From NCBI GenBank assembly GCA_021292105.1, contig CM037871.1, forward strand, positions 56,814,866 to 56,878,865: a stretch of DNA of 64,000 nucleotides. The letters are read 5' to 3'. The notes under the pieces were generated by a model that did not search any database, was not told the DNA's origin, and saw nothing but the letters and a program-made list of their open reading frames with translations. Both the position numbers and the translations under genes were made by a program. This DNA is from Anadara kagoshimensis (Eukaryota; Mollusca; Bivalvia; Arcoida; Arcidae). Positions 34,582 through 46,200 of the stretch are shown one piece after another (position 1 is the stretch's first letter; each line of letters starts with the position of its first letter).

Positions 34582-34909
34582 TTTACTACAAACCACACTT
34601 CAACACACACAAACATATCGGACAATGTCCAAATCACAATCAACAAAGTGAAAACCTTTAAAACTAATTTAGTTAATTACTTGAAGCTTAAAAAACAATA
34701 GCAAATGATCCGAAAGAAGCATAAAAACATAAAAACAAAATGTCTTTACTACGAATACAGTAAGATCATCATTGATGTCAGTGATTGGATTAAACATTAG
34801 ATAAAACTGGATATGTTATTTTTTGTCAAAAAAGATATGTTTAAGGGTTTTTTTTTTAAATACATGATTAGTAGCTTGATTTTTTGTCCAAACTATTAAC
34901 ATTTCAATT

Positions 34910-35120
34910 ACATGTAACCAGAAATATACCAGCCCATGTTCAAACACAATCCAAAAAGCAAAGTAAAGCTTAAGGAAACTGGCAAATTAAGTCAATCACG
35001 TGAACTTCCTCCGGGGAAGTGAGGTTGGGTCATCGACAAGGGTAAGCACCTGCTGTCTTGGTAATTGCACCGTCTATGTGTAATTAAAATTAAACGATGA
35101 GATCATTGATCTATGGCACA
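34910..35120 (-). mobile_element. R1 copy, left arm of an inverted pair
   Basis: Contains CACGTGAACTTCCTCCGGGG. Lies close to an oppositely oriented copy at 35185-35550. Confidence 0.7.
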
Positions 35121-35184
35121 TCAAATATATCCTGGAAAATGTTTGGTTAAGAATGAGTAAGAACAACATTAAAGTCTAATTAGC

Positions 35185-35550
35185 TTGTTCCCACTATGGG
35201 GACTTTGTACAACGAAGCAGGCTGTTTGCAAATAAATTGATGACCCAGGGATATTGCAAGCCTAGGCTTACCAAGATCCCAAAAGGTTTTATGGCCGTCA
35301 TCAAAGAATTGTTGATAAGTTGATTGCCCTGGATATATTTGACGTCCCGTGGTCCTTTCACACAATTGTTATTACATACGTGGCAGGTGTATTTAGCTAA
35401 ACAGGAGGTGCGTACCCTTCCGGGGCACCCAGTCTCACTTTCCTAGTGGAAGTTTACGTGTTTAACCTAACTTGTCAGTTTCAACGTTTTTACTTTCTTA
35501 CTTTTACTTACTTTCCTTTCTTGATTGTGATTAGGACATGGATTAGAGTC
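35185..35550 (+). mobile_element. R1 copy, right arm of an inverted pair
   Basis: Reads on the plus strand as GATATATTTGACGTCCCGTG and TAAACAGGAGGTGCGTACCC, i.e. sense orientation of R1, including the ATATTTGACGTCCC coding end. Confidence 0.78.
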
Positions 35551-36244
35551 GTGATTTATTGAATATACAAGATTTTAACATGGTTACATAATGAATGTAG
35601 ATAAACAACAATCGATAAAACCATTAAACATGCTGAACTCATCTGAACTCATTACTTTAGTAATAATTAGACAATTAAATGTAGATTAAAACACGATATT
35701 ATTTACACAAAACTCAACACACCAGATGACTACCAGATTAGATTTATATCTTGTAATCCATGTTTTGTTAAAATTACATAACTCATTTTCAAGGTAATTT
35801 TTTAAAATAGCAAGAGATTGTCTTAATGACAAAATTGTAATTGACATATTTTGCTTGTACCTCGGACAGATAAATCTCACGCGCACACCAGTGCTAGATT
35901 TTTCTGTCTTGTCCAGATTGTCTGGGACTGCCTCAGGCGACAATTGACTCATCAGGATGACGTTTGCGGTCATTGTGCTTGACGTCATCGAAACAAAGGG
36001 TCTCTTTATTTTTTTCAAAATATGTGTTTTATTTTATTTTCTATTAAAAATATTTTATTGTCAGATTTGTTTTATATTTGTATTGATTACAAACCGTTGA
36101 TATCTTTAAAATTTGAAGTGTTGTCGATCGGATTATTTTCGAAGGGCGGATTTATTCAATACATAAAGTGCCCAAAAACAATGCAAAATGCTCCATGAGG
36201 GTTCGTGTTTTGTTTTGTATTTATCACAGTTATGAACGTTTCAA

Positions 36245-36429
36245 TGGTACGAGAAATAGATTCTGTCACCTGTTTGTGACCGATACCAGATGATCTCAGT
36301 CTCGGTTGATGTAATATAACATATCCCAATCTCGACAGAGCCTCGATTGGGATATGTTACATCACATCACCCGAGACTGAGATCTTTCGGTATCGATCAC
36401 AAACAGGTAACGGATTCTATTAATCTCTC
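36245..36429. repeat. 185-bp foldback palindrome
   Basis: Arms containing CACCTGTTTGTGACCGATAC and GTATCGATCACAAACAGGT, then CATATCCCAATCTCGA and CGATTGGGATATGTTACATC, meet at a centre near 36338. A foldback MITE without coding capacity. Confidence 0.88.
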
Positions 36430-36914
36430 AAAAAACATGAATGTAGAAATGCACAAGTTAGTTTTGCCTGAAAATTGTCAAGAGAAACATAGATCATAGT
36501 TATCGGCTGAAAAGTGCAGTTGATAATTGATAATTAATGTTTTCATAGGCTGTGCCTATGCACTATGTCAGACGAGGGAAATCGAGTCGTTTCTATATCA
36601 TTTTCTCTACAAAGCATCTACAGTTCTGTGTAATTATAGTATTTATGATAGTAAGCAATCTCCGAAAGAAGTAACTTACATGATCCTGAACTGTAATACC
36701 GCGGCAGTCCAAAGTGAATAGTTTTATAATCAGTGTTTGCTTATCTTGTCTTGTTTTCTTCTTGGTGTCGAATCCGCATTATAAATATCAATAAAGGATG
36801 ATCAAGAAAATTTTTTGCATCTTTCTTGCCTTGTTTTTTATTGTTTTATTTACATGTTTCGTTTCTTTGTATTTTGTTACAATGACTATTTTGAAGTTAT
36901 TTAATAATAAAAAA

Positions 36915-37280
36915 ACCCAAACATACTAATCCATGTACGAATCACAATCCAGAAGCAAAGTTAAAATTTTGGAACCCACAAGTTAGGTTAGACACGTAAA
37001 CTTTCACCAGGGAAGTTAGGCCAGGTGCTACGGAAGGGTAAGCGCCTCCTGTTTAGCTACATTTTGTAGTTACATCTGTCACGTGTATTATCAAAATGGA
37101 GTGAAAAGATCGTGGAACTATGGGACGTTAAATATATCCAAGGCAATCCTGGACACAGAGACATCAAATTTATCAACAATACTGTGGTGACGGCCATTAA
37201 TTTTTTTTGAGGGCCTTGATAAGCCTAGGCTTGCAATATCCCTGAGTCAACAATTTATTTACAAGCAGCAAAGTTACATA
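36915..37280 (-). mobile_element. R1 retroelement 3' end
   Basis: One of the better preserved copies: ACATACTAATCCATGTACGA, GCTACGGAAGGGTAAGCGCC, GGCAATCCTGGACACAGAGA and GATAAGCCTAGGCTTGCAAT. A related fragment lies at 37795-37895 in plus orientation. Confidence 0.82.
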
Positions 37281-37372
37281 TCTATCTGTTTTTGCAATGT
37301 TCGTTGTATGTCCATTTTTGTCATGTATACTTGTATACAATAATTGCCTGTCTAACATTTATAAGTAAAAGA

Positions 37373-37401
37373 TCACACACACACACACACACACACACAC
37401 A
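37373..37401. repeat. (CA)n microsatellite
   Basis: About 14 CA units. Confidence 0.97.
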
Positions 37402-38112
37402 TCTTCTGGTTACTCTGATTATTGTCAAGTACACCCCTTATTCCAAGATAAAGTTTTCAAAAGGTTTTAAATATCAACAAAGGAAAATAACCACATTTAA
37501 GTTAATGCTTTACTTCATAACTTTCTTCGTTTTAAAAAACAAATATTACAAGGTCGTATTTAAAAAAAACAACCATAATACCCGAGGGTTGTACATATCT
37601 AGGTAAATACACGACACATACCTGATGAACTGGAACCGCAGATGTAATTGCCACGTTATTGTTAAAGATAACATCAGTTACTGTTACGTAAATGTTAACA
37701 AATGCAGTAAGATAGTTAACAATGATCAAATCAGTTGATTTATTACATTTATATATTAATAAAAATATCTGGTACCCTTTGTTGTTGTCAGTGTTATGCC
37801 AACTATGCAGGGTGATTAGTGCATATGTAGGTTACTTTGCTTCTGGATTGTGATTCGGAAATGGATAAGTATGTTTGTTTTTGATTACAATATATAAACA
37901 CTATTTTCGTCTTTCGAGAACTGAACAATGCAAATTTAAAATATCTATTGATCCAAAACACGTGTTTTAAACCTAAAATATAAATTAAAATGATCACATG
38001 TTACATACGTGATGATACCCCAGTCGATCATATCATCTAATGACATCTTACATGTTGATGTCATCACATTAAAATCTTATATATAGCTTGTGATATGTTT
38101 AATTGTACTCTT

Positions 38113-38449
38113 CATAATGGTGACTTATTTCTGACATCTAAGTAATTTCAGCCGACATGAAATTTTCTCAACACGTCGACTTAATATCTTGACAAGTCGA
38201 GATAATATCATGGAAAGTTGTAATAGCAAAATAAGTTGAGATAAATAACACGATATGTTGAGAGACTTCTGTCGAGATATTTACCATGACTATTTCGACA
38301 TGTAGTATTATTTTACTCAACTTTTTATTTTACTATTACAAATTCCCATTATATTATCTCGACTTGTCGTGATATTAAGTCAACATGTCGAGATAATTTT
38401 ATGTCGACCGAAATGATCTGGATGTCAGAAATAAACCCGCACCATGATA
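38113..38449. repeat. 337-bp foldback element with long arms
   Basis: Arms of roughly 145 bp (for example GACTTAATATCTTGACAAGT against CGACTTGTCGTGATATTAAG, and TGACTTATTTCTGACATC against GATGTCAGAAATAAACCC) flank a short loop. It is rich in the motif GTCGAGATAA in both orientations. Typical foldback MITE. Confidence 0.9.
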
Positions 38450-38873
38450 AAGACCTCTAAAGATTGTCATAAATGGTTGTTGTCGATGTTTCTATTCTAA
38501 CGAATCCACGAAATGCAAATCATTATAAATTTAAATTCAGATTTTAAATATATTTATGAATGACTTAAATAGTGACAAAAACACAAAGTAAAAAACTAGG
38601 TTATGCGCTTGTCCTTTTAACATTATTAAAGACATTGCAAGACAACAACAAAACTAAAACCCCATGTCGAAATCTTTACATATAATCAAGATATAACATT
38701 TAAGGAGATCATGACTTGACCTTTGACCTTGGGTTAATGTAAGAAACCGTTATTTTAAAAAGTAATATCTGCATTGGAATATTTTTTTTAAATAACAGCA
38801 AGAATATAAAGAAACCACAAAATAAAAAGTTATTATCTTGAATTTAAACCTTAGTCCTTGAAGATTATTTCAT

Positions 38874-38907
<34 letters not shown>

Positions 38908-38984
38908 AACTTAAAACCACATGGACAAAATTCACATACATTCAAGATAAAGCATTCAATGATTGGACATTAGTCACTATGTGC

Positions 38985-39331
38985 AAGCATTTAGAAAAAA
39001 ATCCGAAGTCCACATCCCATAATCTCACGAAAAATCATTGAACCGACACAAAACTCAAACTTGACTTGTGACTCATAATGGTAGACTCACATACCACATA
39101 TCAGTTCAATATCTGCTAGCGTTTAGGAACAAAAGTCCTGAAAAATTGCTATTTAAAGAAATTTTATAAGTCGACATCCCATGATTTCACCAAAATCAAT
39201 GAACCGGAATGAAACTCAAACTTGATTTGTAACTCATGATGGTAGACTTACATACTAAATATCAGTTCAATATTTACAAGCGATTAGAAACAAAAGTCCG
39301 GAAAACCTATTTGCCCGCCCGCCCGCCCGCC
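38985..39331. repeat. R4 tandem duplication of about 161 bp, plus (CCCG)n
   Basis: Two tandem copies share TGGTAGACTNACATAC and CAGTTCAATAT, spaced about 161 bp apart. They are followed by a (CCCG)n run at 39312-39331. A third copy lies at 46060-46240. Confidence 0.75.
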
Positions 39332-39429
39332 AAATTTATAGCCGAGTACAACTTCGTTGCAACTCGACTAAAACAGTTTTCAAAAGATATGTGCATTTAA
39401 AAACATAAAAAGCTTTTCCATACTTATCA

Positions 39430-39524
39430 ATCAAAACAAACGTACTAATCCATGTCCGAATCAAAATCCAGAAGCAAAGTAAACACTTTCGAACTGACAA
39501 GTTAGACTAACCATATCGGACTTA
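39430..39524 (-). mobile_element. R1 fragment interrupted by mariner
   Basis: Begins GTACTAATCCATGTCCGAAT and runs to the mariner left end, so the mariner probably inserted into R1. Confidence 0.65.
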
Positions 39525-40829
39525 GCCGGGGAGGTCAAATAGTTCATAGAACGAGGTATATATTGCCGCAACAAACCATACATTTTATTATTATTTTTCA
39601 ATATAGTCCCAAATTACCCTAATGCACTTAGTTCTTAGCAAATGCACTTTTCAGACTGTCTATACCTTTGAAATAAACCTTCGGTTTGGTCCTGAAACCA
39701 TGCCTCTGTGGCAGCCTTAAGTCCATCATCATCAGGAAATCTGATTCCCGTAAATGGGATTTTAAATTTCTAAATAGGAAATATTCACTGGGTGCCAAAT
39801 CGGGACTGTATGGTGGGTGATTAAGTTGTTCAAACTTGCATTTACGAATCGCTGCTTGTGCAATCCTTGACTTGTGCACTGGAGCATTGTCGTGAAGAAG
39901 CAATACCCCTCAACTTTTCCCTCCTTTTTAATTTAATAGCAGCTTTCAGCTGCTTCATAAGATCAGCATAGTAAGCCGCAGTGATAGAGATTCCAACAGG
40001 TTTATAATTGATTAACAGAACACCCTAAGAATCCCAAAATACAGTGGCCATGACTTTGCCAGTTGATGGTTGGGTTTTAAATTTCTTTGGTGGGGGTGAG
40101 CCAGGGTGCTTCCATTGCATGGGCTCTTTTTTAATTTCTGTGTTCCAGTGGTGAATCCATGTTTCATCACCAGTTACTTAACGTAAATGGAAGCTCTCTG
40201 GGTTATCATTATAAATGCCAAGAAGCTCCCGACTTGACTGGAGTCTTTGGATGCGATCCTGCACATAAAGTTTCTGAGGACCCATCTTGCGGATACTTTT
40301 GACATCCCAAGATGCTGGTGGATAACCGTGTATACACTTCCATGTGAAATGTCACACTCCCTAGCTATGTCATCAATCTTAATTCGACGATTATTCATGA
40401 TGAGAGTCTCCACAGACGTGACAATTTCTTTTGTGATGTCATCAGCTGATCGACCTGACCGTGGGGCATCCTTCAGTGAGGTGCGCCCACGTTTAAATTC
40501 AGCTGACCATTTTGCCGCTGTGGAATAGGCAGGACTACTGTCACCGTACACCTCGGCTTTTCGCCGGTGAATTTTTTTGACATTTGATCCCTCTACTGTG
40601 AGGAACTTTATTACTGCCCTAAACTCAACATTTTGATTTTCCATCATTGTTTGATGGTTACCAGCTTTGAATGTTTTTGAGAGTTACACAAATATGTTGT
40701 GACAAATAAACTTGATGTGTTTAAAATGGCGAAATGTTGTGCTGTCTAAATAAGTAAAGAAAGAAAATGTGTTTACGCTTACGCTTGCTGAACAGGGTTC
40801 TGTTCTATGAACTTTCTGACTCCCCCTCA
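39525..40829 (-). mobile_element. mariner-family DNA transposon (dead)
   Basis: Inverted ends: left contains GTCAAATAGTTCATAGAAC (39534) and right contains GTTCTATGAACTTTCTGAC (40802-40820), both preceded or followed by a GGGGAG/CTCCCC block. A TA dinucleotide lies at each proposed border. The outermost few bases are approximate. It encodes a broken transposase on the minus strand. Confidence 0.85.
39628..40647 (-). pseudogene. mariner transposase
   Basis: The N-terminal 120 residues are intact: a helix-turn-helix region with AKWSAEFKRGRTSLKDAPRS and GRSADDITKE. Next come TGDETW (first catalytic Asp) and, in other frames, HDNAPVH and PPYSPDLAPSEYFLF. A TAG interrupts WDSxGVLLINY, and frameshifts occur between about 39900 and 40170. 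The third catalytic position reads Glu (APSE) where mariners normally have Asp. Confidence 0.88.
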
Positions 40830-41138
40830 TAATTTGAACATTATGAAGTCTCACAATTGTTAGATCCTTAATTGTAATTGTGAAAATACTAAATAAACTA
40901 ATTTTAATTCTTCAAAACATTAAAATTATCAGAATACATCAAAACATATAAAACAATTATAAAACTAACCGGGAACCTAAAATGAGGCACCTTCAACTAG
41001 ACAGGCTGTTATTCTAACAATTTGAGTAACAGATACACAATACATAATACATATACAGCTTATATTTATAATTAATTAAAAAATCAATCTTTAGATAAGT
41101 TATCGGGCACCATCAATCGAACGGAACTACAGTACAGT
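40830..41138. other. intergenic, nothing recognised
   Basis: AT-rich with no open frame or clear repeat. Confidence 0.4.
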
Positions 41139-41351
41139 TAGGCCTGTCGAAGGTTTAACAGTAAGCTAACGAAAAAGAAGTCGAAGCTCGGATGCTGAGT
41201 TGCCATTATATGTATACTGCCTTGAGATAGGTATCAGATGTCAAGCTATAGGTGATAATTAACCGACATGAGTGACCGAGGTGAGCTGGTAATTTTGCAC
41301 CAATTCGTTAGCTCAGTAGTATTAAACTTTGAACAAGTCTGTGCTGTATGT
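41139..41351. mobile_element. M2 MITE copy
   Basis: GGCCTGTCGAAGGTTTAACA at the left and ATTAAACTTTGAACAAGTCT at the right are inverted. The internal GAAGTCGAAGCTCGGATGCT also matches the copy at 3716. It lacks the 43-bp minisatellite. Confidence 0.7.
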
Positions 41352-41984
41352 GCGTTTATATACAGCTACAAGTTAATAATACTAAATAATTTTTTTTACA
41401 CACCCACGCCCTTCTTGATTATAAATTAAATTGTTTTGATCTGTGATTGATTTATACTAAAATCGATGACATGGAACCAAACAATAATTTGTAGGAGTAT
41501 TAACAACAAGACATTATTGTAAGTTTTGTTTAGGTGTTTTAATGTAATGATGGAATTAGATCTGAATGATCGTCGTTGTTTTTTTTTTTAAAAAATATCT
41601 AGGTCATTCTAAATAAAAAATAAATAAAGATTACACTGTTGTGTCCGACAAGATTATTTTCTAACAAAAAGCACATACAATGAATTATATAAGATGACAT
41701 ACATTATAGTGCATTGGTTGCTGAGGTTTTACGAACACTCTTGTCATGTTACATACAGTTAGTATTCTATTGATTGTTATATGTATATAGGATGCAATAG
41801 CCAAACCATATTAGGACTTGAAATAAAAACATAATTGTAACCCAAGCAATTAGGAAAAAAAATCATCATTTACGTGCATTGGTGCTTTTCTTACATTTCC
41901 AAATCTCCGAAAAACAACCAAGACGCCTGCATTAACTCCGCTAGTGAGAGGTCACATTACATTTAGTACCCAGAAAACACAATA

Positions 41985-42110
41985 TAAGTGCTTGCCCTTC
42001 CGTAACACCCAGCCTCACTTCCGTGGTGGAAGCTCACGTGTTTAACCTAATTTGCCAGTTTTAGAGTTATTTTTTTTACATTTGCTAGACCCGGAAGTAG
42101 AACAAATCAT
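41985..42110 (+). mobile_element. R1 fragment
   Basis: AGCCTCACTTCCGTGGTGGA and CACGTGTTTAACCTAATTTG in R1 sense orientation. Confidence 0.7.
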
Positions 42111-42154
42111 CATGCCAATATAACATCTTGTTTAAAATTAGAATACTGTTACGA

Positions 42155-42376
42155 TATAGGCAAACAACACTGGCCTGTCTGCTTGACCTTTAATTTAAAT
42201 ATATATTATGGATCAGAACATTTATGTTAATAGACAGCAGGTGTTTATTTCGTCTACGTCATTTGAAACAAAGTAGTTACTGCGAATCATAACACTACCT
42301 ATGTATTTTTTGGATCACCGTATATAAATATTCCTTATGAAAGGTTAAGCGGACAGGTCAATGTTGTTTGTTTGAC
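42155..42376. mobile_element. M1 MITE copy
   Basis: Ends TATAGGCAAACAACACTGGC and GCGGACAGGTCAATGTTGTT, with the internal GTGTTTATTTCGTCTACGTC shared with other copies. Confidence 0.78.
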
Positions 42377-42921
42377 TACATGCGACACTATTTTAGAAAA
42401 AGAGTATATATTGTAATAGGAGATTTAATAAATATTTGATAATTTTGTTTCTGAAACTGCTAGTAAATCAGCTAACTGTTCTCGGTTGTTGCACACATAT
42501 TATTACAAAGTCCTTCCCGCGGGATGCCTTATTCCCATAAACTTCCCGAATGATCTTTGTTCAAAGAATATCTGTAACATTTTCCCGCCTAGAACAACGG
42601 GAGTTGTAAATAGTTTATTTTATATAATATTTTTATCATTAAGCTACGAGAAACATGCAATATTGTTTATCATTTAGTATGATTTAGTATTAGTATTTAG
42701 TCTCAGTGATTCCATGCATATCATCAATACAAAAATATTTTTAAAATCGGCGGTTTTCCAATAAACTGCTGAACCGGATCAGTTACTTTACGACACTTAA
42801 TTATTCCAACCAAACTCAAACTCTCTATGTATTGCATTAGCAGTGAATTCCAGTTTAAAGCTTAACCCAAAAACAGGAGGGAAACGGTTAATGCATCCTT
42901 TTAGTGATATTGACACATGAG

Positions 42922-43221
42922 TTACGATGACAATAATGAGAATATGACAATCATTCCAATTAAACCGACAAATATGTAAACATAGCACGACAATCTATCC
43001 ACTATGATTGACAGTTTCTTCCACTCCGCAGATCTAGAAATCTGTCTGTCTATGTGTTGTAACGTTTTCTCTATATGGCTCATGTGTTTTTCATTTACAG
43101 TTGTCACCTCTGGCGTGGCGGTCTCTATACGTTCGACAGGAGGAAGGGTAGGTACGTGACCGTTCTGTCTGTGAGTCGTCATTTTTATAACGCCATTGTT
43201 ATTGTCGTTTTTCTCGTTTTC
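42922..43221 (-). CDS. gene C exon 7 (short loop, MA helix, TM4)
   Basis: 100 codons to TAA. Contains HIEKTLQHIDRQISRSAEWK and a TM4 resembling genes A and B. It lacks the 40-residue loop block shared by A and B. Acceptor TTTTCAG. Confidence 0.92.
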   Translation of the reverse strand, partial: ENEKNDNNNGVIKMTTHRQNGHVPTLPPVERIETATPEVTTVNEKHMSHIEKTLQHIDRQISRSAEWKKLSIIVDRLSCYVYIFVGLIGMIVIFSLLSS

Positions 43222-46200
43222 CTGAAAACAAAATAAATAATAAATGTTGTGATTTCGACGCACAGTTGTATGTATGTGTTTGATTTGTAGCTTAAAATGT
43301 TGCAAATGTTGCTTAATAACCAATACAATATAGAGCACGGCAAGCAAATGGGATACGAAAATAAAACAAGATATTCAGATCACTGATTAAAAACTCCCTT
43401 CTTGTACAGTCATTTGATATAATTAAATAATTTTATATAGTATTGTTTAAATATATACCAGTGTTAAGTAATCCAAAGCTATCTCTAACGGATACCTTAG
43501 TTTACATCAAGGATATAGTGAAAGTGGGTTAGGGACACCTTAGTGCACATCAAGGATATATTAAAAGGGGATTGGAAACACCTTTCTATGCATAAAAAAT
43601 ACAGTACACATTGTTATACATCAATACAAGCATAATATACATCCGTGAAATCGAGAGAGACTTTGAAAACACTTTAGTATACACCACGGATAGACACTTA
43701 GAACCTATGGAACAGCTTGGTACACTAACGTCTTTCTAACATAGCACTTACCTTGTCTTTATTTGATTTGTATTCGAATTCTTTATTTGACCTTGGTACT
43801 TTCACAAAGGCAATTATAGATAGTTTGTCAAAGAATAAACGCCTTATTATACGTGGTATTTCTTGTTCCTCTCCACGGTAATGAAGAATGTTTACTACAA
43901 CCGACATCACAGTTGCATATCCCACCAAGAAAAGGGAAAATGTAAAATATATAGCTGAAATCAAAAATAAAAGAAAACATTAGTTAAGGCATATATTGAT
44001 TCCTATTGGATTTCATATTGCGTAGTCTTATCAACGGATGAATAAATTTAGACCCTGTTGGTGCAAACATCATTGGTAATGTAGCGTAATAGCTACATAG
44101 TGAAAAAACTCTTTTACTTCAAACTCATGGATACGAATAGTTTTCTTATTAATACTTAAATTTAAATAGATACAATGTAGTATCAATGGACCTTGGTCAA
44201 CGTTTCACAACGTATAAGAATATATATCGTATAGCGGAGTTTCTTCTAACAATTAAAAGGAACCCCATACATGCCATATTAACTCGGGCATTCCAAGATT
44301 CATCATATTGTAATATGTGATTTTGTATTAACACGAAGATTAAGCAGATGTATATGATTGGTGGGGATTATTGCTACAGTTAGGAAGTAAATCTATAAGT
44401 CTGGGCACAAAATAAAACGAATGGCTTGGTTAAAATATTGGGTCAAAAAATGAATAGCAATAGTAAAGGGTACGACTACACCCATCACTTTTTACTCCTG
44501 TGATATTATGAAAATATCCGGTTAGCCATCAACGCGAAAAGTTACAGAAATGAGCTGATAAAAGAAGATATTATTTAAATATTAAGTCCGTTTCTTCTTG
44601 GATAGTTGAGATAATGTAAGTACCCGGAGATAACCATTGGCTTTCGTTAAGCAACCTTAAAAATTAAACCTTAGCAATATAATTGGATTCGAACTTATGC
44701 CCAAGAACCTTAGATCGATCAACGAGGCCCAAATACAGAAGTCTACATAGAAAATTTTGAACACATACATGATATCAAATGGATAAAACGTACCTATATA
44801 TGGTATTGTCTCCGCTGATGCAGGAAGTGAATCCGCCACTAATATCTGGAACACGGCTAAAGATAACATGACAGTGATTTCAAAAGAAACCTTTTCTCCC
44901 GATTCACACGGTAATGCAAATCCAAATACACCCAAAACTGTTAGCAGTGTTGATGGTATGATTATGTTCACTATGTAGAATTTTGGCTTCCTTTTCATGT
45001 TTAGATAAAAAGTGATATCAACAAATGGATCGGGACAACATGTGTATATCTGTGAGTGGCGTTCAGCCGGAAATGACGTAATTTCCCATTCGGCATTCGA
45101 CTCAATAGCTGACAAATCGCCATTGGAATTCTTAGTTTTAAAGTCAACTTCGTTTGCATGAAAGGACCATGAACCAAAAACAAACTTGCACGTTTGTGAA
45201 TCATAAGGGAAGTGTGATACGTCGACGATACATCGGTTATCAACCACAGAGGGGAAATTGTAAATGACGGTCCCATCTGAATGTATGTTCGGCAGGAAAT
45301 CTTCCTTTCCAAAAAACGTCTCTCCAGTACTGAAAAAGAAACAAATCATAATAATCGCACGTCTACTAATAAATTTAAATACTGAATTCGAATTATGAAA
45401 TAAAGCGATACTATTTACTCTTTAACAATTTGAAAGTCATCCTACATGATGATATAAAATGCATAATGTGTACACTCATTATGCTTTCATAGTGTTGCTG
45501 TAGGAAGAAATACTTACCAAGCGATAACGAGCATCACTATTCCCTACTAGATGCTCTTACATTTACAATAGCAATATCTTTGCTTCAATAAAGTATTTGA
45601 CATCGACTATACTTTGCAAATTTATAGAGACAATGTTCCAAGCGCTGACGTGATGGCGTCAGATGTCAAATGCACTCGTTGACTGACAGGAAACGACCCA
45701 TTTTTACGAGAAGGTGCACGAACAGCACATATCAATTTTGTTTAAAATTAACATGGAAAAAGTAAGACGGCAACAATAACATTAATTTTAATGGACTGTC
45801 TAAAAAGCCTTCGCATTTTATGCAATTTGGGACAGCCCATTATACTTTGCAAGTTCATAAAGACATTGGAAAATAACTTTCTTTCTAAAAAAGAGTATTG
45901 CTATGACACTTTCTTTATTCCAAAACAACGTTATGAGAGCATTGTAACAACAAAAGGCAATAATAATTAAATAGTAGATCAACCAGTAAAATATCATTTG
46001 GCACCAGGGTGTACAATTCGAGTTGCAATTTCATATTCTATATGATGTTTGGTTCATATAACAAATAATAATTCAATATCTGCGAGAATTAAGAAAACAG
46101 TCCGGAAAACTGCTATTTTAAAGGAAATTTTATAAGTCCACATTCCATATTTTACCAAAAATCAGGGAACCGGAACGAAACTAGAACTTGGTCTGTAACT

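Noticed and set aside
40247-40528. 93-codon plus-strand frame
   Set aside because: Antisense of the mariner transposase N-terminus.
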